Shown piece after piece: positions 1 through 5,648 of a DNA stretch of 10,345 nt. The stretch covers positions 1 to 10,345 of the forward strand of contig JALSNA010000296.1 in the NCBI GenBank assembly GCA_026987255.1. The letters run 5' to 3'. The translations under genes were made by a program, and so were the position numbers. The notes below the pieces were generated by a model, which searched no databases, was not told the origin of the DNA, and was given only the letters and a program-made list of their open reading frames with translations. The first letter of the stretch is position 1. Each line of letters opens with the position of its first letter. Source of the stretch: Hyphomicrobiales bacterium. Its GTDB lineage: Bacteria > Pseudomonadota > Alphaproteobacteria > Rhizobiales > Aestuariivirgaceae.

Positions 1-1
1 G

Positions 2-35
2 AAAGCCGCCGGGGGGTGTTTTCAAGCGGCTTTTT
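2..35 (-). terminator. Rho-independent terminator-like hairpin at the end of the yeiH-like operon
   Basis: An 8-bp perfect stem (2-9 with 26-33, AAAGCCGC / GCGGCTTT) encloses a 16-nt loop. It has A/T tracts on both outer sides, so it could work in both directions. On the minus strand the right arm covers the last codons of the 72-residue gene, whose stop codon is at 22-24 inside the loop. The minus-strand T tract is cut by the window edge, so its full strength cannot be judged. On the plus strand the T run is five bases (31-35). Confidence 0.5.
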
Positions 36-240
36 CGTCCGCCGGGGTGAAATCCTCGCAGGCATAGTATCCGGCCAGATAGATGTCATGCTTGCCGCAC
101 AGGCCGTCGGAAGCGCGCACCGAGGCCCAGCCGGAGCCCATGACCTGCAACCCGGGGATTTCATCCTCCATGAGCGCGGGCGCATTGCAAAAATGCGCGC
201 AATCGAGACATTTGCGTTTTCTGGCGTAAGGCCGCGTCAT
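22..240 (-). CDS. Small cysteine-rich hypothetical protein (72 aa)
   Basis: I do not recognise a named family for this protein. It has five cysteines at residues 11, 14, 18, 48 and 61, with His16 and His51 nearby. The N-terminal CxxCxxxC cluster plus the later C...C pair looks like a small metal-binding or zinc-ribbon-like fold; that is inference from pattern only. There is no signal peptide or membrane segment, so it is probably cytoplasmic. The start is supported by GAAAGGGAG (251-259 on the minus strand) 10 nt upstream. The gene lies 77 bp downstream of the putative sulfate exporter on the same strand, with a strong hairpin in the gap and a terminator-like hairpin overlapping its stop. It is therefore probably the second gene of a two-gene operon. 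A role linked to sulfur compounds is possible but unproven. An overlapping plus-strand frame (16-342) is of poor composition and is treated as a shadow. Confidence 0.7.
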   Translation of the reverse strand: MTRPYARKRKCLDCAHFCNAPALMEDEIPGLQVMGSGWASVRASDGLCGKHDIYLAGYYACEDFTPADEKAA

Positions 241-265
241 GATCCGCTAGCTCCCTTTCATCTTT

Positions 266-291
266 CCCTCCCCGGACGATTCCGGGGAGGG
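266..291 (-). other. Intercistronic hairpin between the exporter gene and the small Cys-rich gene
   Basis: An 11-bp perfect inverted repeat (266-276 with 281-291, CCCTCCCCGGA / TCCGGGGAGGG) encloses a 4-nt CGAT loop. On the minus strand no U run follows (the next bases are AAAGATG), so it is unlikely to be an efficient intrinsic terminator in the operon direction. A 3'-end stabiliser or partial attenuator that lowers expression of the downstream small gene fits better. That reading is inference; the hairpin itself is plain in the sequence. Confidence 0.6.
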
Positions 292-317
292 TCTTTGGTG
301 GGCGGGGCCGGGCGTCC

Positions 318-1748
318 TCAATGGCTGAGGTTCGACCAGTAGCTGGCGAAGACCACCGCCGAGAGGATGAAGCCCAGGATCACGTTGACCACCACGCCGG
401 TGGTAAAGGCCTGGAAGGGCTTCATGCCCACCGAGGCCAGCTCGCGGAAGCGCGTGGTCAGGCCGATGGAGAAGAAGCAGAAGATGAAGGCCCAGGTGCG
501 CAGGGTCTTGATCGGGCCCACCAGCTCCGGCTTGACGATCTTGCCATAGTCGGCGAAGGAGTAGCCCTGCGAAATGGCGGTGATGATCAGGGAGGCGAGG
601 ATGAAGCCGATGACGAATTTCGGGAACCGCCACCAGATTTCCGCCGCGTCCGGCTTCTGACCGGCCTTGCGCTCCCACTTCATGGTGGAGATGAGCGCCA
701 GGACGAAGGCCCAGATGCCGATCCAGATATCGCGGCCCACCACCTTCATCAGGGTGAAGGCCCACACCGCGTCATCCTGCTTGCCGGGGATGTCCTTCAG
801 GTTCTCCGCCAGCGCGCCATAGGCCTGGGCGGCGGCGAATCCGGCGGCATCGGCGAACTCCGAGGTGCCCACCCAGGCGCCGGCAACGCCCGCATGCAGC
901 CCCATGGCGCGCGACACCAGCGGCAGGAAGAAGATCATGACGATGGCCCACAGGATCACCATGGTGATGGCGATGGGCGCGTGCTCCTTCTTCGCCCCCA
1001 CCGCGCCGGCGATGGCGATGGCCCCGGAGACGCCGCACACCGCGCCACCGGCGCCCAGGGTGGCGCCCAGACGCCGGTCGAGCCCCAGCTTCTTGGCCAC
1101 GAAATAGATGGTCATGAAGGTGACGATGGAGACGATGGAGGCCTGCACGATGGCCACCGGACCGGCCCAGATGATGAGGGTGAAGGGCAAGGTCGCGCCC
1201 AGCAGCACGATGCCGATCTTGATGTAGTATTCCACCCTGAAGCCGGTATCCATCCATTTGGGCAGGCCGATGATGTTGGATATGAGCATGCCCAGGACGA
1301 GCGCCACCAGCGGCGGCTCAAGATTGTAGTGATGGGCGTGTTCCCATGCGCCGATGACGAAGATGATGATGGAGAACACGAAGACGAAGATGAAGGACGG
1401 AATGAATTCCGACAACTTGTGCCCCATGATCCGGACCGAAACCGTGAACACGGCCAGCCAGAGCACGAACATGGCGATATATTGCGGCAGATGGGCGGTG
1501 AAATGCCCCACCGCCTCGCCAAGCGTGGACCAGCGGCCCGGCTTGATGGCGATCCACTTGATGGAGCCGCCATTGAGGAAGAACAGCACCGCGACGATGA
1601 CGATGCCAAGGCCGACCCAGATGGCCCACCAGTCCTCCTTCAGCCACAGCTCCTTCCAGCCCACCCCCTTGATGCGGATATCGTCCGCTTCCTCATCCCA
1701 CGCCTCTTCCGTCGGCGTAAGGTTGGGATCCTTGCCGTTGCTGGTCAT
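318..1748 (-). CDS. Putative sulfate exporter (PSE/YeiH-type) membrane protein, long form
   Basis: This 476-residue polytopic inner-membrane protein belongs to the YeiH/Cons_hypoth698 group annotated as putative sulfate exporters. No transport assay that I know of fixes the substrate, so the substrate is uncertain. Family hallmarks are the glycine/alanine-rich segment GAGGAVCGVSGAIAIAGAV (about 232-250) and the later GTSEFADAAGFAAA segment (about 294-307), which matches the family's GTS..D.A. motif. Many hydrophobic stretches are visible (about 41-59, 88-106, 116-134, 145-160, 178-215, 260-277, 341-355, 377-393, 418-432, 448-470). Typical YeiH proteins are about 340 residues. This one has roughly 130 extra N-terminal residues: an acidic cytoplasmic-looking start with TPTEEAWDEEADD, then extra membrane segments. 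The start at 1748 is backed by GGGAGGAAA (1754-1762, minus strand) 5 nt upstream. It is transcribed away from htpX, out of an AT-rich intergenic region. No LysR regulator, often found beside yeiH, is present in the window. Confidence 0.85.
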   Translation of the reverse strand: MTSNGKDPNLTPTEEAWDEEADDIRIKGVGWKELWLKEDWWAIWVGLGIVIVAVLFFLNGGSIKWIAIKPGRWSTLGEAVGHFTAHLPQYIAMFVLWLAVFTVSVRIMGHKLSEFIPSFIFVFVFSIIIFVIGAWEHAHHYNLEPPLVALVLGMLISNIIGLPKWMDTGFRVEYYIKIGIVLLGATLPFTLIIWAGPVAIVQASIVSIVTFMTIYFVAKKLGLDRRLGATLGAGGAVCGVSGAIAIAGAVGAKKEHAPIAITMVILWAIVMIFFLPLVSRAMGLHAGVAGAWVGTSEFADAAGFAAAQAYGALAENLKDIPGKQDDAVWAFTLMKVVGRDIWIGIWAFVLALISTMKWERKAGQKPDAAEIWWRFPKFVIGFILASLIITAISQGYSFADYGKIVKPELVGPIKTLRTWAFIFCFFSIGLTTRFRELASVGMKPFQAFTTGVVVNVILGFILSAVVFASYWSNLSH

Positions 1749-1819
1749 GCCAGTTTCCTCCCTGTTGTTCTGTTGTCATGCCGGAACCTTCCCCCTCGGA
1801 TTAGCTCCGGCACTTTTTC

Positions 1820-1950
1820 AGAATATAAAAGACAGAGACAAAATCAAGTAATTATTGATTATTATCCAAAAAGGCCTCATTTATACATAATATCAGAATA
1901 TGATGATATTATTTATTATGACATTATTATATAAGAATATTTCCAATTAC
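1820..1950. promoter_or_regulatory. AT-rich intergenic control region upstream of the exporter gene
   Basis: By direct count about 79% of 1821-1950 is A or T, in a window that is otherwise strongly GC-rich. It contains a 9-bp perfect inverted repeat with an 8-nt spacer (1887-1895 ATAATATCA with 1904-1912 TGATATTAT) and a 6-bp inverted repeat with a 7-nt spacer (1842-1847 AATCAA with 1855-1860 TTGATT). Read on the minus strand, TATATT (1822-1827) is a plausible -10 for the exporter gene, giving a leader of roughly 65 nt. No convincing -35 with normal spacing is seen: TTGATT is only 14 nt away. I read this as promoter plus operator DNA for the exporter operon. The binding protein is unknown. 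Confidence 0.5.
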
Positions 1951-1984
1951 TCATGATATGGGGCCATGAAAAACGCTTGCGCGC

Positions 1985-2053
1985 CCATCCTCACCTCCTG
2001 CCATCCACCCCGGTCATGGGACGCTGCGGGTGGTTGGCAGGAGGTGAGGATGG
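1985..2053. repeat. Long near-perfect inverted repeat (19-bp arms) between the exporter gene and htpX
   Basis: Arms 1985-2003 and 2035-2053 are perfect 19-bp reverse complements (CCATCCTCACCTCCTGCCA / its complement). After one T-T mismatch (2004/2034) the pairing continues for six more pairs (2005-2010 with 2028-2033). The tip can pair again as GTC-ATGG-GAC (2013-2022). As RNA this would be a hairpin of about 25 bp. On the minus strand it is followed by a small CGC-GCAA-GCG stem (1974-1983) and TTTTT (1969-1973). No real gene covers it; the 70-codon minus-strand frame across it (1947-2159) is probably chance. It could be a terminator-like insulator between divergent units, a small hairpin RNA, or a remnant of a MITE-like repeat. 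Confidence 0.75.
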
Positions 2054-2101
2054 TCTTTGAGACCGCTGAGGGAGATGCCCAAATGCCCCGCCGCTTTCCA
2101 T

Positions 2102-2130
2102 CTTGCGCTTTGACCGCCGCCACCACATAT
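2102..2130 (+). promoter_or_regulatory. Candidate heat-shock (sigma-32/RpoH) promoter for htpX
   Basis: CTTGCGC (2102-2108) and CCACATAT (2123-2130) are 14 nt apart. They resemble the RpoH consensus CTTGAAA, 13-15 nt, CCCCATNT: the -35 keeps CTTG and the -10 differs at one base. Transcription would start near 2137, leaving a 5' leader of about 28 nt before htpX. In E. coli htpX is heat-shock induced, so the family role agrees. The start site is inferred and not shown. Confidence 0.55.
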
Positions 2131-2164
2131 TGAACCCAATGCAGGCAATGATGGATCATTTCCC

Positions 2165-3160
2165 ATGAACTATCTCAAGACGACCCTTCTGCTCGCCGCG
2201 CTGACGGCGCTTTTCGGCGCCATGGGCTATCTGCTGGGCGGCACCGGCGGCATGGTCATGGCGCTGATCTTCGCCGCCGGGATGAACATCTTCTCGTGGT
2301 GGAACTCCGACAAGCTGGTCTTGCGCATGAATGGCGCCGAGCCGGTGGACGAGGCCTCCGCGCCTGAGCTTTACGCCCTGGTGCGCACCCTGGCCGAGCG
2401 CGCCGGGCTGCCCATGCCCAAGGTCTATATCATGCACACCGATCAGCCCAACGCCTTCGCCACCGGGCGCGATCCGAACCATGCCGCGGTGGCCGTGACC
2501 ACCGGCATCATGCAGGTGCTCGACAAGGAAGAACTGGCCGGCGTGCTGGCCCATGAGCTGGCCCACATCAAGCACCGCGACACCCTCATCATGACCATCA
2601 CCGCCACCATCGCCGGGGCCATCTCCATGCTGGCCAATTTCGCCATGTTCTTCGGCGGCGGCCGCGATCGCAACAACCCGCTGGGCATCATCGGCGTGCT
2701 GCTCATGGCCATTCTCGCGCCTTTGGCGGCCATGCTGGTGCAGATGGCCATTTCGCGCACCCGCGAATATGCCGCCGACCGCGAGGGCGCCATGATCGCC
2801 GGCAATCCCCTGTGGCTGGCCTCGGCGCTGGAGAAGATTTCCGCCGCCGCCCACGCCATTCCCAACCCGCGCGCCGAGGCGCACCCGGAAATGGCCCATC
2901 TGTTCATCGTCAACCCGCTGACCGGCAAGGGCATGGACAACCTGTTCTCAACCCACCCCGATACCGAAAACCGCATCGCCGCCCTCATGGAGCTGGCGCG
3001 CGAAATGGGCTCCGGCCCGGACGGCATGAAGGCGGATGAAAGACCCCGTTTCGGCAATGCGGGCCGCTACCGCAGGCCGGATGACTATTATGCCTCCAAG
3101 GGCCGCCCCGGGCCGTGGTCGAAAGCCGCAAGGCCGCCCCGCCGTGGCCCCTGGGGCTGA
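2165..3160 (+). CDS. htpX: Protease HtpX, membrane zinc metalloprotease (M48B)
   Basis: A 331-residue inner-membrane zinc endopeptidase that in E. coli works beside FtsH in membrane protein quality control. Two hydrophobic segments open the protein (about 5-19 and 21-40), with a second pair around 145-168 and 174-197. The zinc site is HELAH (His130, Glu131, His134), and the third ligand lies in EYAADREG (Glu201). The N-terminal pattern [17 protein letters not shown] and the NAFATGRDP segment are typical of alphaproteobacterial HtpX, which fixes the start at 2165 even though no good Shine-Dalgarno is visible (only a GGA about 10 nt upstream). The catalytic residues are complete. The C-terminal 40 residues are charged, Arg/Pro-rich and probably disordered. 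Its TGA overlaps the likely rsmB start by one base, so the two genes are very likely co-transcribed. A candidate sigma-32 promoter lies just upstream. Confidence 0.97.
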   Translation: MNYLKTTLLLAALTALFGAMGYLLGGTGGMVMALIFAAGMNIFSWWNSDKLVLRMNGAEPVDEASAPELYALVRTLAERAGLPMPKVYIMHTDQPNAFATGRDPNHAAVAVTTGIMQVLDKEELAGVLAHELAHIKHRDTLIMTITATIAGAISMLANFAMFFGGGRDRNNPLGIIGVLLMAILAPLAAMLVQMAISRTREYAADREGAMIAGNPLWLASALEKISAAAHAIPNPRAEAHPEMAHLFIVNPLTGKGMDNLFSTHPDTENRIAALMELAREMGSGPDGMKADERPRFGNAGRYRRPDDYYASKGRPGPWSKAARPPRRGPWG

Positions 3161-4629
3161 TGAACATGGCCCGCCGCCCCCGGCCGGAGAAATCCGCAGC
3201 CAAGGACACGGAGCGAAAAGCCCGGCGCGGCAAGAGCGCCAAGGGCGGGCGCGCCATCCCCTCCGGGCTGGCGGCGCGGCAGGTGGCGGCGGCCCTGGTG
3301 CGGCGCATCCTGCACGAGGGAACACCATTGGGCGAGGCGCTGGCGCGCGAAAGCGGCGCTCTTGAAGCCTTGAGCGCGCCGGACCGGGCGCTGGCGCAGA
3401 ACATCGCGCGCACCACCTTGCGCCGCAGCGGACAGCTGGACGAGGCCATCGGCCGCTTCGTGAAGAAACCCCTGGCGAAAAGGGCCGCCCTTGCGCGCGC
3501 CATCTTGCGCATCGGCGCCGCCCAGGTGCTGTTCATGCGCATCCCGGCCCACGCCGCCATCGACACCGCCGTGCGCCTTGCCAAGGCCGATGCCGCCGCC
3601 CGCCCGCTTGCCGGATTGATCAATGCCGTGCTGCGCAACATCTCCCGGCAGTCTGACGGCATTCTGAAGTCCCAGGATGCCTTCGCCTGCAACATTCCCG
3701 CTTGGCTGCGCCGCAACTGGATCGCCGCATATGGCGAGCACACGGCCCGGCGCATCGCATCCTCCCTGCTCAAGGAGCCCGCCCTCGATGTCACGGTCAA
3801 GGACCCCGCCCAGGCCGCCCGGTGGGCCAAGGCCCTGGATGCCCATGTTCTGCCCACCGGCAGCTTGCGGCTGGACAGGGGCGGGCGCGCCATCCCCTCC
3901 CTGCCCGGTTTTGCGCAAGGGGCCTGGTGGGCCCAGGATGCGGCCGCCGCCCTGCCGGTGCGGCTGCTGGGCGATATCGCGGGCAAAAGGGTGCTCGATA
4001 TGTGCGCCGCACCGGGCGGCAAGACGGCGCAACTGGCCGCCGCCGGGGCCCATGTCACCGCCCTGGACATGTCCGCAAGGCGCCTTGAGCGGCTGCGCGA
4101 GAACCTCGCCAGGCTGAATCTGGAGGCGGACATCGTATGTGCCGATGCCCTGACATGGCAACCGGAAACGCCCTTCGACGCCATCGTGCTCGATGCGCCC
4201 TGCACCGCCACCGGCACCGCGCGGCGCCACCCGGAGGTCTTGCATTTGAAAACCCCTGGGCAGATGACGCAGCTGATGGCGTTGCAAGGAGCCATGCTGG
4301 AGCGGGCCCTGGGCATGCTCCAGCCGGGCGGAAAGCTCATCTATTGCGTGTGCTCCCTGCAGCCGCAGGAGGGCGAAATGCGCATCGCGCAAGTCTTGCA
4401 AGACCATGCAGACCAGGTAAGGCGCCTGCCCATTGCCGCGCAAGAGCTGGCCGGGCAGGCACAGATGATCACCCCGCAAGGCGATCTGCGCACCCTGCCC
4501 TGCATGGCCATCGGCGAGGAGACCGGCCTCGATGGCTTTTTCGCCGCCCGCCTGACGCGCCTGCAAGGGCGGCTCGCGACCGCGCCATCCTGGAGCAGAC
4601 CGTTTCAGGACACGAAGCGCGCCCCATGA
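3160..4629 (+). CDS. rsmB: RsmB/NOP family 16S rRNA m5C methyltransferase
   Basis: A SAM-dependent rRNA cytosine-C5 methyltransferase of the RsmB (Fmu/Sun) family; the E. coli enzyme modifies C967 of 16S rRNA. Numbering from the chosen start (489 aa), a basic tail (1-35) precedes a NusB-like RNA-binding domain (about 38-165), then a linker and the Rossmann methyltransferase domain (about 250-489). Motif I is VLDMCAAPGGKTAQ from residue 278. Motif IV is DAPCTATGTARRHPE from 345, with Cys348. Motif VI is YCVCSLQPQEGE from 395, with the probable nucleophile Cys398. Both catalytic cysteines are therefore present. I chose ATG at 3160 because it overlaps the htpX stop (TGATG) and drops 15 residues that would lie inside htpX. 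ATG 3166 is an alternative, and the frame is open back to 3115. An exact 22-bp repeat (3243-3264 and 3879-3900) encodes GGRAIPS in both places. Coupling to htpX is recalled as common in alphaproteobacteria. Confidence 0.93.
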   Translation: MNMARRPRPEKSAAKDTERKARRGKSAKGGRAIPSGLAARQVAAALVRRILHEGTPLGEALARESGALEALSAPDRALAQNIARTTLRRSGQLDEAIGRFVKKPLAKRAALARAILRIGAAQVLFMRIPAHAAIDTAVRLAKADAAARPLAGLINAVLRNISRQSDGILKSQDAFACNIPAWLRRNWIAAYGEHTARRIASSLLKEPALDVTVKDPAQAARWAKALDAHVLPTGSLRLDRGGRAIPSLPGFAQGAWWAQDAAAALPVRLLGDIAGKRVLDMCAAPGGKTAQLAAAGAHVTALDMSARRLERLRENLARLNLEADIVCADALTWQPETPFDAIVLDAPCTATGTARRHPEVLHLKTPGQMTQLMALQGAMLERALGMLQPGGKLIYCVCSLQPQEGEMRIAQVLQDHADQVRRLPIAAQELAGQAQMITPQGDLRTLPCMAIGEETGLDGFFAARLTRLQGRLATAPSWSRPFQDTKRAP

Positions 4630-4760
4630 CGGTGCTGGGCGACGGCATTTCGGGGTGGCGCAGCGAGAGGCGGAATCAACGAGATATTCAAGTAAAACAT
4701 GTCCCGGTTTGTGCCTCAGACGCTTGCATAATGCATTTTTTTGAAAATTTCGTGTTTTTG

Positions 4761-4799
4761 TTAACCTTCTGGTAATCATGTTTGCGTCAATATGGTTAA
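4761..4799. promoter_or_regulatory. CtrA-like TTAA motifs upstream of the small RNA and rcdA
   Basis: TTAA-CCTTCTG-GTAA (4761-4775) is one base from the CtrA consensus TTAA-N7-TTAA. ATGGTTAA (4792-4799) is exactly the reverse complement of the TTAACCAT half-site. The motifs straddle the likely promoter of the small RNA at about 4801. A weak sigma-70-like pair, CTTCTG (4766-4771) and CAATAT (4788-4793) with a 16-nt spacer, would start transcription near 4800. In Caulobacter, rcdA is part of the CtrA circuit, so the setting is suggestive. Short AT-rich motifs also occur by chance in such regions. Confidence 0.4.
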
Positions 4800-4800
4800 C

Positions 4801-4901
4801 GTAATCCAGACATCTGGATTCCTCCCGAGTGGCTCCTGTCCACTCTGTTTGACGCCTCCTAAAATGACTTCGAGCCGCGCTTTTCGTGCGGCTCTTTTTT
4901 T
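4801..4901 (+). ncRNA. Candidate small RNA of suhB/MmgR (alpha-r8) type
   Basis: About 100 nt with three hairpins. The first is 4803-4809 with 4814-4820 (AATCCAG / CTGGATT). The second is 4827-4832 with 4840-4845 (GAGTGG / CCACTC, loop CTCCTGT). The third is a terminator (4872-4894) with a seven-T tail. Single-stranded stretches carry TTCCTCCC (4819-4826) before the second hairpin and TGTTTGACGCCTCCTAAAA (4846-4864) after it. From memory, the pattern TTCCTCCC, hairpin, TTTGACGCCTCC, GC-rich terminator is that of the Rfam suhB family. This includes Sinorhizobium MmgR, which affects polyhydroxybutyrate granule formation. The repeated CCUCC motifs can pair with Shine-Dalgarno sequences, so it likely acts on mRNAs in trans. 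The 5' end near 4801 is inferred. No ORF with a ribosome site was found here. Confidence 0.7.
4872..4901 (+). terminator. Strong Rho-independent terminator of the small RNA
   Basis: GAGCCGC (4872-4878) pairs perfectly with GCGGCTC (4888-4894). Two inner pairs (4879/4887 as G-U, 4880/4886) leave a TTTTC loop, and seven T residues follow (4895-4901). It ends the small RNA and should also separate rcdA from the htpX-rsmB transcript upstream. Confidence 0.9.
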
Positions 4902-5021
4902 GTCTGGCCCGATGCTTGCAGATGGCTCTGCGTGACATCGCCGCGCTGGCTCATATTGACCTGAGCCTTTGCGCATATCATCATGATTGAAAATTCCGGG
5001 GTGTAAAGGAAGGGTTGGACT
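4902..5021 (+). promoter_or_regulatory. Leader and promoter region of rcdA
   Basis: Because a strong terminator ends at 4901, rcdA probably has its own promoter in these 120 bp. TTGACC (4956-4961) is a good -35. The best -10 candidates are TATCAT (4976-4981, spacer 14, short) and CATCAT (4979-4984, spacer 17, weaker match), so the exact promoter is unsettled. AAGGAAGGG (5006-5014), 7 nt before the ATG, is a strong ribosome binding site. No TTAA-type CtrA site is seen in this stretch. Confidence 0.45.
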
Positions 5022-5549
5022 ATGACGCATCAGGGACAGGCCGGACAGGGAGAGGGTGAAAATCTGGTGGACTTCATGACCCGGTTCACCGGGTCACAGC
5101 AGTTCAACCGGGTATTCCAGGAAGGCATGAGCCTGGTCGAGGAGACAGCCGACTATCTCGATGGCCCCGGCCGCGCCGAGGCCCGCGAACTGCCGCGTCC
5201 GGCGGCCCTGGCCTATGCCAGCGAGAGCATGCGCCTGACCACCCGGCTGATGCAGCTGGCCTCCTGGCTTTTGCTGCAAAGGGCCATCAGCAGCGGCGAG
5301 ATCTCTGCTGGCAGCGCCGCCGAAGAACAGGAGCGCATCAACCTGGAGGAAGCAGGCCTAGGCAGCGATGGGCCGCACCACGAGAACCTGCCCCATGGCC
5401 TGCTGGATCTCATTGCCCGCTCGCGCCTTTTGCATGCCCGCATCGTCAAGCTCGACGCCAGACTGAAGGCCCGCGCAACCCCACCGGCCCACAACCCCGT
5501 GGCCAGCCATCTGGACATGCTCAGCCAGGCTTTCGGCAACAAGCGTTAG
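5022..5549 (+). CDS. rcdA: RcdA, regulator of CtrA degradation (DUF1465)
   Basis: A 175-residue cytoplasmic, mostly helical protein. In Caulobacter RcdA is a ClpXP adaptor that, with CpdR and PopA, delivers CtrA for degradation at the G1-S transition. Family signatures are FQEGMSLVEETADYLDGPGR (32-51) followed by LAYASESMRLTTRLMQLASW (62-81) and LLLQRAISSGE. The later segment LPHGLLDLIARSRLLHARIV (123-142) is the conserved third helix. The C-terminal 30 residues are probably flexible, as known for RcdA tails. The start is supported by AAGGAAGGG seven bases upstream. It stands alone: a strong terminator and small RNA lie upstream, and a convergent puuB follows 99 bp downstream. The family is essentially alphaproteobacterial. 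It implies that the organism has CtrA-type cell-cycle control, although the precise adaptor role varies between species. Confidence 0.93.
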   Translation: MTHQGQAGQGEGENLVDFMTRFTGSQQFNRVFQEGMSLVEETADYLDGPGRAEARELPRPAALAYASESMRLTTRLMQLASWLLLQRAISSGEISAGSAAEEQERINLEEAGLGSDGPHHENLPHGLLDLIARSRLLHARIVKLDARLKARATPPAHNPVASHLDMLSQAFGNKR

Positions 5550-5556
5550 GACAAGA

Positions 5557-5598
5557 CAAGGCCGCCGGCATCTTGCGCATCTGCCTTTGGCGGTCTTG
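5557..5598. terminator. Imperfect hairpin between the convergent rcdA and puuB genes
   Basis: CAAGGCCGCC (5557-5566) pairs with GGCGGTCTTG (5589-5598), one pair being G-U on the plus strand. GGCA/TGCC (5567-5570 with 5582-5585) can extend the stem. No T run follows on the plus strand (AAAA follows) and only TTGTCTTGTCC on the minus strand. It is a plausible but weak terminator in the 99-bp gap of two convergent genes. Confidence 0.35.
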
Positions 5599-5648
5599 AA
5601 AAAGGCGTGCGCGGCCATCCCGGCGCGGGCGGTTATGCCCCCTGGATT

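Noticed and set aside
1842..1860. FNR-type box
   Set aside because: The halves are AATCAA then TTGATT, the reverse order of the FNR consensus TTGAT-N4-ATCAA, and the spacing is 7 nt.
321..1934. 537-codon plus-strand open frame across the exporter gene
   Set aside because: It is a His/Asp/Gly-rich antisense shadow caused by high GC; the minus strand encodes a clear membrane protein with a good ribosome site.
1947..2159. 70-codon minus-strand frame between the exporter gene and htpX
   Set aside because: It covers both arms of the long hairpin and the candidate htpX promoter, has no clear ribosome site and no recognisable domain.
4729..4747. Terminator for rsmB at the TGCATAATGCA palindrome followed by T residues
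   Set aside because: The stem has almost no loop and is AT-rich, so it would not form a stable RNA hairpin.
3088..4938. 616-codon minus-strand open frame opposite rsmB
   Set aside because: It is antisense to a gene with intact methyltransferase motifs, and it also runs through the small RNA and its terminator.
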